From assembly GCA_013140715.1 (NCBI GenBank), contig JABFSG010000022.1, positions 1-55,562 on the forward strand: a stretch of DNA of 55,562 bases, read 5' to 3'. The position numbers and the translations under genes were made by a program. Within the stretch, counting starts at the first letter, position 1; the number at the start of each line of letters is the position of its first letter. The notes under the pieces were generated by a model that worked only from the letters and a program-made list of their open reading frames with translations, did no database searches and had not been told where the DNA came from. Positions 24,151 through 32,317 of the stretch are shown here, piece after piece. Source of the DNA: Nitrospiraceae bacterium (GTDB taxonomy: Bacteria; Nitrospirota; Nitrospiria; Nitrospirales; Nitrospiraceae).

Positions 24151-25125
24151 TTAACGGTTATTGCTTTTCTGGCTTTCTAAACAACCCAACAATTCTGTTT
24201 GGCAACGTTCCTGGTCGTAGCCTCGTCCGATCAACACGATTGCGTGACTCGGTTCGTCGAGCAAGGTGATCGGCGTAGTGGTTGCGTTGCCAGGGGGGGC
24301 ATATTGAAATTCTTGGAGTTCCGGCCCCTTGGCGAAGCGGAAGAAGCCTTTTGCCCGTTCGAGTTCAGGGGGGAGAGTCTTTGTCCAGCGCAGGAATCGT
24401 TCAAGGTTCAAGGGGCCTGGCAGTCGAACCGTCGTGGCGATGGGATGATAGGAAGCCCTTGTGTTGGTCGTGGATGATCGCGGCCCGCCAAATTCCACAT
24501 TCACCGTCGGCGTTGATGCCATACGGGTGATGGGTTTGAGCAGCGCTGCAGGATCGACCTTAGCATGGCTGGTTTCCCAGACCCGCGCGTAGGGATTCTG
24601 GTCGGTGATCGAGGTCTTGAACCCCTCCCAATGGCCTGGGACATAGAGGTCTCGCTTATTGAGAATGAGTTCGTCGGCGCAGCGAATCGCCTGCCTGGTC
24701 ACAAAGCCTCCCATACTCTCCCGGTCTGTCGGGATCGGATGGAGCAAGGCAATGACTTTTTCCAAGTGTGTGAGCCGCGCCGTGTAGAGATCGGTGACGC
24801 CATCGATGACTTCAGCTGGATCAGCCATGCCGGAACATTCCAGAATGATTACATCCGACTCATAGTCCCGCACCAGTTGCGCAATCCCCCAGGACAGGTC
24901 TTCCTTCGTATCGCAACAGACACAGCCTCCGGCCAGGTTCATTACTTGTTGTGCGATGGTGCCGGCGCGCGGCCCATCGATACTCACTTCTCCCGCTTCA
25001 TTCATCAAGACGCCGGCCTTCTTGCCCTGGCCCTTCCAATATTCGAGCAGACGCATCAAGAGCGTGGTCTTGCCAGCGCCAAGAGAGCCGCAGAGGACAT
25101 AAAAGGGGATCGGGGAGGTGGACAT
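24151..25125 (-). CDS. CobW/COG0523-family metallochaperone GTPase
   Basis: G3E-family P-loop GTPase. 324 residues: Walker A GSLGAGKTTLL (K19), the metal-binding GCVCC motif (C68, C70, C71) in LAGGCVCCDTKEDL, the ECSGMADPAEVIDG segment, the NKRD specificity motif in ADELILNKRDL, and a C-terminal CobW_C-like part. COG0523 proteins deliver or mobilise Zn, Co or Fe depending on subgroup, using GTP hydrolysis. The next gene on the same strand upstream is a CDF exporter, separated by a period-9 array, which supports a role in Zn/Co handling. Subgroup and metal are not determinable by eye. Confidence 0.9.
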   Translation of the reverse strand: MSTSPIPFYVLCGSLGAGKTTLLMRLLEYWKGQGKKAGVLMNEAGEVSIDGPRAGTIAQQVMNLAGGCVCCDTKEDLSWGIAQLVRDYESDVIILECSGMADPAEVIDGVTDLYTARLTHLEKVIALLHPIPTDRESMGGFVTRQAIRCADELILNKRDLYVPGHWEGFKTSITDQNPYARVWETSHAKVDPAALLKPITRMASTPTVNVEFGGPRSSTTNTRASYHPIATTVRLPGPLNLERFLRWTKTLPPELERAKGFFRFAKGPELQEFQYAPPGNATTTPITLLDEPSHAIVLIGRGYDQERCQTELLGCLESQKSNNR

Positions 25126-25202
25126 CGTCTCAATCTACATTATTCATGAACAGTTCTACTGCATCGTCGATGCCTGACTCAAACGCGACGGGCGAGGCCA
25201 GC

Positions 25203-25283
25203 TGGTTTCTCTTGTTTATTTGGTCTGTTTGGTTTGTTTCGTTGAACTAGACCAACCAAATGAACAAAACAAACCAGATCAAC
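25203..25283. repeat. Period-9 inverted array between the CDF and CobW-like genes
   Basis: Left arm GGTTTCTCT TGTTTATTT GGTCTGTTT GGTTTGTTT, centre CGTTGAACT, right arm AGACCAACC AAATGAACA AAACAAACC AGATCAACC. All units are nine bases long. Confidence 0.85.
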
Positions 25284-25301
25284 CTCCCCCGTCCCGCGCG
25301 G

Positions 25302-26252
25302 TTAATGATGCACATGCACGAGCCGCTCATCCTTGTGCTGCGAGGCTAGCGTGGTGAGATCGCAGTGGATCTCTTCTTGGTGGCAACAGTGGGTGCCCAT
25401 TTGAATCGTCATATGGTTGATGCCGAAATCTGTGCTGACCCTGGCGCGGATGGCATGGAGCAGCTCATTGGTCAACGCCGAGTCGTCTCCTTCGACGAGT
25501 ATATGACAGGTCATCATAACCAAGCGAGGTTCGACCGCCCAGATATGGAGGTCATGGACGTTTCTCACACCGGGCAGAGATTCAATCGTCGCAGCGACGT
25601 GCGAGGCGCTGATCGTGGGAGGGGTGGATTCCAGCAACACGTCGAGGGATTCTTTGAACAGGGGCCAGGCTCCACGGAGAATAGCGCCGACCACGAGGAG
25701 ACTGATGAGTGGATCGAGCACCGCCCAGCCCGTCAATAGAATTGCGCCGCCGCTCAGGACGACGCCGAGCGAGACCCAGGCATCGCCCAGCATGTGCCAA
25801 AAAGCGCCACGGATGTTCAGATCGTCTTTCGCCCCGTGCTGGAGCAACAGGGCAATGCTGAGATTGGCCGCAAAGCTTACGGCGGCAATCACCATGATCC
25901 AACCGCCGTCCACTGGAACCGGCTGCATGAGTCGCTTGACTCCGATGAAGACGATGCCGAGGGCAGTCAGCAGGAGAATAAACGAATTGAGAAAGGCCGC
26001 AATGACGCCGGCGCGATGGTAGCCGAACGTTCTCGTTTCACTGGCCGGTCGCCTGGTGAGGATGTGCGCGTATAGAGCCAGAAAAAGCGAACCTTGATCG
26101 ACGAGGTTGTGTCCCGCATCGCTCATCAAGCCGATGCTGTTGAGCAACCACCCGCCGACAAACTCGGCAGCGATAATGACGGCATTCAGTCCGAGTGCCA
26201 GATGCAAACGCGAGCGCAGGTGCTCATAGGAGGTCAGGACAGTCATGCACAT
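25302..26252 (-). CDS. Cation diffusion facilitator (CzcD/ZitB-like)
   Basis: Proton-coupled exporter of Zn2+ or Co2+/Cd2+ in the inner membrane. Six hydrophobic segments; transport-site motifs SDAGHNLVD in the second and HMLGDAWVS in the fifth (HxxxD, matching the Zn site of CzcD/ZitB); cytoplasmic C-terminal domain with LPGVRNVHDLHIWAVEP, then a His/Cys-rich tail (GTHCCHQEEIHC and HKDERLVHVHH) likely to bind metal. The start at 26252 (316 residues) or ATG 26246 fits the family; the longer open frame upstream translates period-9 repeat sequence. It shares orientation with the CobW-like gene downstream. Confidence 0.92.
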   Translation of the reverse strand: MCMTVLTSYEHLRSRLHLALGLNAVIIAAEFVGGWLLNSIGLMSDAGHNLVDQGSLFLALYAHILTRRPASETRTFGYHRAGVIAAFLNSFILLLTALGIVFIGVKRLMQPVPVDGGWIMVIAAVSFAANLSIALLLQHGAKDDLNIRGAFWHMLGDAWVSLGVVLSGGAILLTGWAVLDPLISLLVVGAILRGAWPLFKESLDVLLESTPPTISASHVAATIESLPGVRNVHDLHIWAVEPRLVMMTCHILVEGDDSALTNELLHAIRARVSTDFGINHMTIQMGTHCCHQEEIHCDLTTLASQHKDERLVHVHH

Positions 26253-26351
26253 AGTGTCGCACGAGCCCGCCGATGCATCAAGCGTTGGAGAAATGACGGG
26301 TGAGGCTATTGCCGGTTGGCTGATCGAGTGGAGGAGTGCTGACTTCGGGCA

Positions 26352-26435
26352 GGTTATGTGGTTTGTTTGGTGTATCTGGTTTCTTTTGTGCGAGGTAGCG
26401 AGACAAACAAAAAAACGAAACAAGCCAATAAAATT
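26352..26435. repeat. Period-9 inverted array upstream of the CDF gene
   Basis: Left arm AGGTTATGT GGTTTGTTT GGTGTATCT GGTTTCTTT, loop TGTGCGAGGTAGCGAGA, right arm CAAACAAAAAAACGAAAC then AAGCCAATAAAA. More degenerate and AT-rich than other copies. Confidence 0.75.
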
Positions 26436-26474
26436 AAATCTCCGTTCTGCGCCGCGAAATGGTTTCCGTGTATT

Positions 26475-27161
26475 TTATTTCCCTGTGGTGGGGGCAAGAG
26501 CTTCAAGGTTTGTGACCCAGGAGTTAAAGTGCGGGCATTTGTTTCTTAAAGCTGAGAGGCCGATGGCAGCAGCAGCGGGCACGCCGACACGTACTTTACT
26601 TTTTTCATAGGTGGGCGCATAACGAATAATTCGCTTGCTGGGAGCTGTGGTTGCACCTTCATCAATTTCCTCTGGGGGGATGCCTTTGACTTCGTGCTCG
26701 AGCTTACGCAGGCCAACCTCTGATCCTGAAAGTCGTTTTTTGAGCTGTGAAAGATCACAGTAAAGTAATGCTTCAAATTCATGAAGTTGAATGTATGGCA
26801 TAAAACGGCGATCTGGGAAGTCAGCTTTAAGGGACTCTTCCAATTTTTTTATACGATCCTGTGGATGAGTTAGTTTCTTCGCTTCAGTCCAGCCAGGGAA
26901 TTGATTAGGCAATGCATACAGGTCAATCATAGTTGTGAATCGTGCGTCACTCTGCGGGTCTTCCTGCATGAGACGGTGCAGGTCACCTCGAATCTTATCG
27001 TAATCTATAATGCCTCCACGCTTTCCAAGTTTTCGGTTGGTGAGGACAACCCGTGCCCGTACATCTATGTAATAGATTGCTAGATGTGGGCCTAATACTT
27101 CTTCAGCAAACTTTCGCTCAGATTGTCCTTCGGCAGTAACGTAAAGGCGAACCCATTTCAT
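26475..27161 (-). CDS. DUF4276 protein, TOPRIM-like partner of the ATPase
   Basis: A 228-residue DUF4276-type protein. Conserved acidic positions are visible: VTAEGQSERKFAEEVL near the N-terminus (E11-G12, resembling the EG of TOPRIM domains), FTTMIDLYALP (D80) with PNQFPGW, and YIQLHEFEALLYCD (H127, E128, E130). DUF4276 proteins occur mainly next to AAA ATPases of the OLD/SMC-like group. Its start overlaps the ATPase stop by one base (TAATG), so the two are translationally coupled. By analogy with OLD nucleases and the PARIS AriB toxin it could be a nuclease-like effector controlled by the ATPase; that is inference. The genes look AT-richer than their neighbours, hinting at transfer. Confidence 0.75.
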   Translation of the reverse strand: MKWVRLYVTAEGQSERKFAEEVLGPHLAIYYIDVRARVVLTNRKLGKRGGIIDYDKIRGDLHRLMQEDPQSDARFTTMIDLYALPNQFPGWTEAKKLTHPQDRIKKLEESLKADFPDRRFMPYIQLHEFEALLYCDLSQLKKRLSGSEVGLRKLEHEVKGIPPEEIDEGATTAPSKRIIRYAPTYEKSKVRVGVPAAAAIGLSALRNKCPHFNSWVTNLEALAPTTGK

Positions 27162-28261
27162 TAGGGTTGGCCTCCCAGTTCATTTTTTTCCCACAACTGG
27201 CCTAAGGTGTACTCTTTGAGCCATCCTGCAAGGCGATCCTTGTCTTGACGCGCCAGAACCGTTTCACCGTTTTGATGGTTTGCGACAATTACCTGTTCAG
27301 GCTCGAACTCATCAAGCAATACTGACGATTGTGTCGAGACGATTAGTTGAGATCGGTCAGCTGCTTCATGTAGAAGGCTGGCTAAGAGTTTGATGGCTTG
27401 AGGGTGTAGTCCGAGCTCCGGCTCGTCTATGAGAATCGTCGAAGGTGGGTCTGGTTGCAGGAGAAGAGTAGCGAGGCAGATGTAGCGCACTGTTCCGTCG
27501 GAGAGTTGATGAGGGTAATAAAGAAGATCGGAGTACCGGTCTTTCCAGAGCAACTGGGTTTGTCCAGACCCCACTTTTTTAAGGACAAATGTGCCGAAGA
27601 ATGGGGCGACCTGGCGCACAGTCTCAAGAATTTGTTCGTAATGTTCTGGATAGCGACTAGACAAGTCCATGAGGAATGCAGCAATATTTGCGGCGTTGCT
27701 GTGTAGTACGTCGTTATCAACGATGTTGCACCTACCCATGACTGGGGCTGATGGGGAGGTGTCATGGAAGTGATAGACTCGCCAGTCTCGGATGGTGTTT
27801 GCCACCCACTGTTGTGAACTGCTGAGATTGGTCGAACGGGCCAAAGGGCTTTCAAGGTGTCCGCTGCCTTGTTCGTTCTTTATGTGACCAAAGCGAGGGC
27901 CTGCGGATGGTGCAGATTCTTGGGCAAAAAAGAGTGACCTATCGTCAGCCGCGCGCAAAGTGAACTTATATTCATTGAGCCCAAATTTCAAATGCGCTTT
28001 GAATTCTGGCGTTACTTTTATGCCTCGGAAAAGGAAGGCGTCAGCACGGCCACGGCTGCTGACGTAATTCTGCAATCCTTTGTTGGCATCCATGATGTTG
28101 CCAAGCAATTCAAAGAAGCGAATGAAGTTGGTTTTTCCTGAACCGTTGGCTCCGATGAGCACGTTGAGTCCACTATGCATTGGGAATGACTCAAGCTCCC
28201 GAAACGATTTGTAGCCGGAAAGAGAAATTTCTTCCAAGGGACGTTTTTCAGAAAATTTCAT
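27161..28261 (-). CDS. AAA-family ATPase (AAA_21/OLD-like) of a two-gene module
   Basis: ATP-binding-cassette-like AAA ATPase, 366 residues, alone without a fused TOPRIM domain. Walker A GANGSGKTNF (residues 37-46) follows SLSGYKSFRELESF; the signature region is QLSDGTVRYICLATLL; Walker B and D-loop are ILIDEPELGLHP (276-287); an H-loop-like segment LIVSTQSSVLLDEF comes after. This is the layout of RecF/OLD-type ATPases found in defence systems. The DUF4276 gene follows with a one-base overlap. A 13-bp dyad sits about 19 bases upstream of the start. Role proposed: sensor ATPase of an anti-phage or anti-plasmid pair. Confidence 0.8.
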   Translation of the reverse strand: MKFSEKRPLEEISLSGYKSFRELESFPMHSGLNVLIGANGSGKTNFIRFFELLGNIMDANKGLQNYVSSRGRADAFLFRGIKVTPEFKAHLKFGLNEYKFTLRAADDRSLFFAQESAPSAGPRFGHIKNEQGSGHLESPLARSTNLSSSQQWVANTIRDWRVYHFHDTSPSAPVMGRCNIVDNDVLHSNAANIAAFLMDLSSRYPEHYEQILETVRQVAPFFGTFVLKKVGSGQTQLLWKDRYSDLLYYPHQLSDGTVRYICLATLLLQPDPPSTILIDEPELGLHPQAIKLLASLLHEAADRSQLIVSTQSSVLLDEFEPEQVIVANHQNGETVLARQDKDRLAGWLKEYTLGQLWEKNELGGQP

Positions 28262-28279
28262 TAGCTATGAACTCTCAAT

Positions 28280-28312
28280 AATTCATGACCATAAGACGCA
28301 TGGTCATGAATT
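28280..28312. promoter_or_regulatory. 13-bp perfect dyad upstream of the ATPase/DUF4276 operon
   Basis: AATTCATGACCAT (28280-28292) and ATGGTCATGAATT (28300-28312) are perfect inverted repeats with a 7-base spacer (AAGACGC), ending 18 bases before the ATPase start codon. The size and position suit an operator bound by a dimer or an RNA hairpin in the leader. No gene for a dedicated repressor is seen beside it. Confidence 0.5.
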
Positions 28313-28502
28313 TGGTTCTTATCTGTTGGTCAAGGATACCCTTTTTGCTGTTAGAAATCATCCGTACAGAAGTAATTTCTAAGAGTGACGCGGGTAACCG
28401 AGTGTCGCTACTTGCTCTATTAATTCTCATTGAATGACATTCCCAAAGGGTTGTCGATGGTCTTTTGCCATGCGCATTGAGGAGCCACTGCTTCACTATA
28501 GG
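28313..28502. other. Spacer upstream of the ATPase operon, no gene recognised
   Basis: A 73-codon open frame on the minus strand (28275-28496) covers the dyad and this spacer but shows no family similarity, no good ribosome-binding site and overlaps the presumed promoter region, so I do not call it. The stretch presumably holds the promoter of the ATPase/DUF4276 operon. Confidence 0.4.
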
Positions 28503-28586
28503 GCCTCAGCGAGTGAAGGGCTGAGGCGTGCCCTTTGGGGTACGTTGAGGGTCTGAGCGATGCTGGCGGTCTTTATCGACAGCCTG
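28503..28586. repeat. Dispersed palindromic repeat copy next to the methyltransferase gene
   Basis: Contains CCTCAGC (28504-28510) with inverted GCTGAGG (28520-28526), then GGGGTACGTTGAGGGTCTGA, GCGATGCTGGCGG and the terminal CGACAGCCTG. These are modules of the copies at 14845 and 22717. It ends at the stop codon of the methyltransferase gene. Confidence 0.65.
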
Positions 28587-28587
28587 T

Positions 28588-29244
28588 TTATTTCGGCACG
28601 AATTCCAGAAAGTATTGTTTCGGTAGGAAACTGTGTTCGCGCGCTAGCTTGTACCCCGCTGCGGCCATTTCTTGAATGACCGTATCTCGCGAGACGAGAT
28701 GGTGTTTCGGGAAACCGAGGTCGCCGGATCGTTCGTCGGGATAGAAATCGATGATGGCGATGCGTGCTCCTATCTTTAAGGACGACCGGAGGTCGCGGAA
28801 GTATTTCGACCGCTCCTCAAGATGGTGGATGGTGTTGCAGACGAAGAGAAGATCGATCGATTCGAACGGCAGTTTGGGGCTGTCAGGCATGGCGAGGATG
28901 AACTCCGCTGTGTAGGCGGTGTGCATATGGATGACGCTCTCTTTGGCGTAGGCCAGCATCTCCGGTTCGATGTCGACGGCATAGACGATGCCGGTTTCGG
29001 TCACGGCTTCGACAAAGCGGCGCGTGAAGTATCCGGAACCGGAGCCAAGGTCGGCGACTGCCATTCCCGGTTTTACTTTGAGCGCATCAATCACCTGGGA
29101 AGGTTTCTGGTAGCGATCCCGCTCAGTACTGTCGAGCTGCTCCAGATATTGTTTGATGTCGTCCGGACGCCGATGCTGGTCTTGGGCGAATGCAGGTCCG
29201 GCGAGGAATGTGCAGAAGGCGAGTAGGAGGATGATGGTTTTCAT
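28588..29244 (-). CDS. Exported class I SAM-dependent methyltransferase
   Basis: A 218-residue class I methyltransferase fold: motif I VADLGSGSGYFTRRF (residues 63-77), VYAVDIEPEM (acidic loop binding the ribose), LPFESIDLLFVCNTIHHLEE (motif IV) and GARIAIIDFYPDE. Unusually it begins with a clear signal peptide (MKTIILLLAFCTFLAGPAFA, cleavage before QDQ), so the product should be exported, where S-adenosylmethionine is not expected. Similar signal-bearing methyltransferases exist in environmental bacteria; substrate unknown. It overlaps the upstream secreted protein gene by four bases, so both are likely co-translated. Confidence 0.85.
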   Translation of the reverse strand: MKTIILLLAFCTFLAGPAFAQDQHRRPDDIKQYLEQLDSTERDRYQKPSQVIDALKVKPGMAVADLGSGSGYFTRRFVEAVTETGIVYAVDIEPEMLAYAKESVIHMHTAYTAEFILAMPDSPKLPFESIDLLFVCNTIHHLEERSKYFRDLRSSLKIGARIAIIDFYPDERSGDLGFPKHHLVSRDTVIQEMAAAGYKLAREHSFLPKQYFLEFVPK

Positions 29245-30107
29245 GGCGTGCGCCTTTTCTGTGGTAATCGTTCGCTGAGCACGGGAAACATCGCTTGTCC
29301 GACGCCGATATTTCCGCTCGCGGGATCGGCTGCCACAACGCGGATGGTGACGCCGTCCAAGGCATCTGTGAGCGACGGCACGAAGAAGGGCGCTTCGAAG
29401 CCGGTATTGTCGCTGCCGTAGAACATCTGCAGCCGTTCAACGATGCGGTCGCCGATCAGTACCTCGCCATAGATCTGTATCTTTCGAGAGTCCCAATCCC
29501 CATGGGGTCTCACCAGCGCGCCGGATAATGTTCTGATGGTGGCGCGTAGAGTCACGTCGTCTTTTGCAATCAGTGACTCGCCTGATTGTGGCTGTTCGAT
29601 CTTCACGATGTATCCGTACAGTGCGAGCACGATGCCGTCATTGGTCATGTCCTGGCCCGGAATGAGCCAGGTGCGTGTTGTGGCACGTTGAGTTGCAGCC
29701 GGATAGCCCAGCGGACCTTCTGCCGCAATATCCACGAGTACCGGATGGGGCAACTTCAAGATGGTGGTGAATGAAGCGGAGGCGCGTGAGCTGTATAACG
29801 GTTCTCCCATCAACCGGGGTGTGCGCATGATTTGATTCTGATCGCCCGCGTCACCCTGCTGAAGACCAGAGGCGAGGATCTGCCCGCTGGCAACATCCGT
29901 GATCGTGACGCGAGCCCCTCCCACATCCTTCCCTAGCACCATCGATCCATGTGCGACGATTCGGACGAGAATCGTGGTGGGCTTCGGCTCGTTTAACCGT
30001 TGGTCTTGTGACGGAGTCGTTTCAGCCGGGACGGCGAGACAGGGTAGGGCAATCAGAGTAATGGCGACCAGAAGGGTAATGCGGAGCCTGATGCCAGCTC
30101 GGTTCAT
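29241..30107 (-). CDS. Secreted hypothetical protein
   Basis: I do not recognise the family. The 288-residue protein has a signal peptide (IRLRITLLVAITLIALPCLAV) and a beta-rich mature part: ILVRIVAHGSMVLGKDVGGARVTI described in parts, then VLVDIAAEGPLGYPAATQRATTRTWLIPG, a segment listing modes of modification (SGESLIAKDDVTLRATIRTL) and a final GVTIRVVAADPASGNIGVGQ. The pattern suggests two immunoglobulin-like beta domains. It lies directly after metG and overlaps the exported methyltransferase gene, suggesting joint function in the periplasm. Confidence 0.7.
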   Translation of the reverse strand: MNRAGIRLRITLLVAITLIALPCLAVPAETTPSQDQRLNEPKPTTILVRIVAHGSMVLGKDVGGARVTITDVASGQILASGLQQGDAGDQNQIMRTPRLMGEPLYSSRASASFTTILKLPHPVLVDIAAEGPLGYPAATQRATTRTWLIPGQDMTNDGIVLALYGYIVKIEQPQSGESLIAKDDVTLRATIRTLSGALVRPHGDWDSRKIQIYGEVLIGDRIVERLQMFYGSDNTGFEAPFFVPSLTDALDGVTIRVVAADPASGNIGVGQAMFPVLSERLPQKRRTP

Positions 30108-32119
30108 TTCACTTTGGTGCCGGGATCGACTTCTTCCAGGATGGTGGCGAGGCCACGAACTTCGCTGTCGCCTGCGGCCAGGACCATGCCTTGCGATTCG
30201 ATGCCCATGAGCTTCGCCGGTTTCAAGTTGGCAACAATGACGATCGTTTTTCCGATCAAGGTTTCTGGTTCGTATTTCTTGCCGATGCCTGCCACGATCT
30301 GCCTTTGCTCGCTGCCGATAGAGACTTGCAACTTGAGTAACTTTTCCGACTTCGGAACACGCTCTGCGCTCAAGACCTTCGCAGTCTTAAGCTGAATCTT
30401 CATGAACTCGTCGATGGTGATCTGTGCTGGGGGAGCGGCTTGTGTCGCGGGGCTAGGGGCATTAGGCGATGGAGATTGCGGGATGGCAGCTGCCGCTGTT
30501 GCTGGTGTGGCAGCGGCTGGCGGCAGAGGTTTCGGTGTATCGCTCACGGTGTTAGCTCCTTGTGATTTTGATTCGATGCGGGGGAAAAGGCCTGGGCCTT
30601 TGCAAATCTTGACTCCTGCGATTGGAGCATTCCACTCATAGGAATTTTCAGGCAGTGCCTTGGAGAAATCGAATGCAAACCCCAGCTGTTGCGTAAGCTG
30701 CGCAGCGGTTTGCGGCATGTAGGGGTATAGCAGCACGGCCAGCAGGCGAAGGGCTCTTGCGGTGGTATTGAGAACGGTTTTGAGCTGCCCATGATTATCC
30801 GGGTTTTTTGCCAATTTCCAAGGGGCTGCCTTGTCGATGTATTCGTCGCAGTGCCCGATGAGTTCCCACGCGCTCTGAATATTGTCCCGGAAGGCCAGCT
30901 CGGTAAATCCTCTCTCGATTCGCTGAGGCAGGGTGCGTGCGACCTGGGCGATCTGTTCCTCCAGCGTTGGCAAGGCCGGCTGATCTGCTGCGGGAATAGT
31001 GCCCTCCGCAAACCGCTCGATCATGGTCAGTGTGCGGCTCAAGAGATTGCCGACTCCGTTGGCCAGATCGCTGTTGATGCTGCCGACCATGGCAGCTTGG
31101 GAGAAGTCGCCATCCTGCCCGAATGGAACCTCTCGAAAGAGGAAATACCGGAAGGCATCGACGCCGAATTCATCGACCATCTTGTTCGGGTCCACGACGT
31201 TGCCCCGGCTCTTGGACATCTTCTCTCCATCCACCGTCCACCAGCCATGCGCGAAGATCGTCTCCGGTAGTGGCAGGTTAAGGGCCATGAGCATCGTGGA
31301 CCAATAGACTGCGTGGGTGGTGAGAATATCCTTTCCAACCAAGTGGACCGATGCCGGCCAATAGCGATCTTGTGATGGAGTCGGGGCAAGATAGTCCAAT
31401 GCCGAGATGTAATTTACCAGCGCATCGAACCAGACGTAGGTGACGTAGTCCTTGTCGAATGGTAATTCGATGCCCCAGGAGAGGCGAGATTTCGGTCGTG
31501 AAATGGACAGGTCGCTGAGCTTCTGCGTAGTCAGGAATCCCAGGACTTCATTGCGGCGCGATTCGGGGCGGATGAAGGTTGGATGTTGCGTGATGTATTC
31601 GATCAGGCGATCCTGATACTGCCCCATCTTGAAAAAATAATTGTGCTCGCTGATCTGCTCAACCGGCCGTTTACAGTCGGGACAGAGGCCATTCTCTACA
31701 TCTTTTTCAGTCCAGAACCGCTCGTCGAACGTACAGTACCATCCTGTGTAGTCAGCCTTGTATATCAGTTGGTTATTATGAAGTGTTTGAAGATATTGTT
31801 GAACAGTATCTTTATGCTGTTGATCGGTGGTCCTGATGAAGGCGTTGTTGGAAATATTCAGCCGTTTCCAGAGGGTTTGGAATTGGGGCGCCAGCTTGTC
31901 GCAATGGGCTTGCGGGTCGATGCCGACTTTGGCCGCAGCCTGCTGAACTTTTTGACCATGCTCGTCGAGCCCGGTGAGAAAGAAGACGTCACGCCCTCGC
32001 AGACGCCAGTAGCGAGCCAGGACATCGGCAGCCACGGTGGTATAGGCATGTCCGATATGCGGCACATCGTTGACGTAATAGATCGGCGTTGTGATGTAGA
32101 AACTGTTGGGAGTACTCAT
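30104..32119 (-). CDS. metG: Methionyl-tRNA synthetase with C-terminal tRNA-binding domain
   Basis: Charges tRNA-Met. 671 residues from the ATG of MSTPNSFYITTPIYYVNDVPHIGHAY (an ATG four codons upstream is an alternative). HIGH motif H21-H24, KMSKS in GEKMSKSRGNVVDP, zinc-type Cys pair in NGLCPDCKRPV, anticodon-binding helical domain, then a ~50-residue Ala/Pro/Ser linker (KPLPPAAATPATAAAAIPQS...) and a C-terminal EMAP/Trbp111-like domain (FMKIQLKTAKVLSAERVPKS...LKPAKLMGIESQGMVLAA). Its stop overlaps the next gene by four bases. Confidence 0.95.
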   Translation of the reverse strand: MSTPNSFYITTPIYYVNDVPHIGHAYTTVAADVLARYWRLRGRDVFFLTGLDEHGQKVQQAAAKVGIDPQAHCDKLAPQFQTLWKRLNISNNAFIRTTDQQHKDTVQQYLQTLHNNQLIYKADYTGWYCTFDERFWTEKDVENGLCPDCKRPVEQISEHNYFFKMGQYQDRLIEYITQHPTFIRPESRRNEVLGFLTTQKLSDLSISRPKSRLSWGIELPFDKDYVTYVWFDALVNYISALDYLAPTPSQDRYWPASVHLVGKDILTTHAVYWSTMLMALNLPLPETIFAHGWWTVDGEKMSKSRGNVVDPNKMVDEFGVDAFRYFLFREVPFGQDGDFSQAAMVGSINSDLANGVGNLLSRTLTMIERFAEGTIPAADQPALPTLEEQIAQVARTLPQRIERGFTELAFRDNIQSAWELIGHCDEYIDKAAPWKLAKNPDNHGQLKTVLNTTARALRLLAVLLYPYMPQTAAQLTQQLGFAFDFSKALPENSYEWNAPIAGVKICKGPGLFPRIESKSQGANTVSDTPKPLPPAAATPATAAAAIPQSPSPNAPSPATQAAPPAQITIDEFMKIQLKTAKVLSAERVPKSEKLLKLQVSIGSEQRQIVAGIGKKYEPETLIGKTIVIVANLKPAKLMGIESQGMVLAAGDSEVRGLATILEEVDPGTKVK

Positions 32120-32184
32120 GGGGCGTGCCAAAAGATATCAGGTAATAAACGGTGAAAGCTAGGCGAGTATTGGAGCAACATCGT

Positions 32185-32311
32185 GCGAGACATGCGGGAC
32201 GAGCGGGACAGGCGAGACGGGGTGATCTGGTTCAACCAAACACACGAGGCAAAGCACTTAGGCCAGGCAGACAAAAACAACCAAACAAACCCAAGAAACA
32301 AGAGGAACAAG
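32185..32311. repeat. Period-9 arrays, GC-rich and AT-rich, between holB and metG
   Basis: Two adjacent nonamer arrays. 32185-32220 is four perfect nine-base units of a GC-rich kind: GCGAGACAT, GCGGGACGA, GCGGGACAG, GCGAGACGG. 32221-32311 is the usual AT-rich kind with a truncated left arm (GGTGATCTGGTTCAACCAAA) and a long right arm (AGACAAAAACAACCAAACAA, ACCCAAGAAACAAGAGGAAC). Confidence 0.8.
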
Positions 32312-32317
32312 TCCGTG

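Noticed and set aside
28275-28496. 73-codon minus-strand frame upstream of the ATPase gene
   Set aside because: Covers the dyad and probable promoter, has no ribosome-binding site or recognisable composition.
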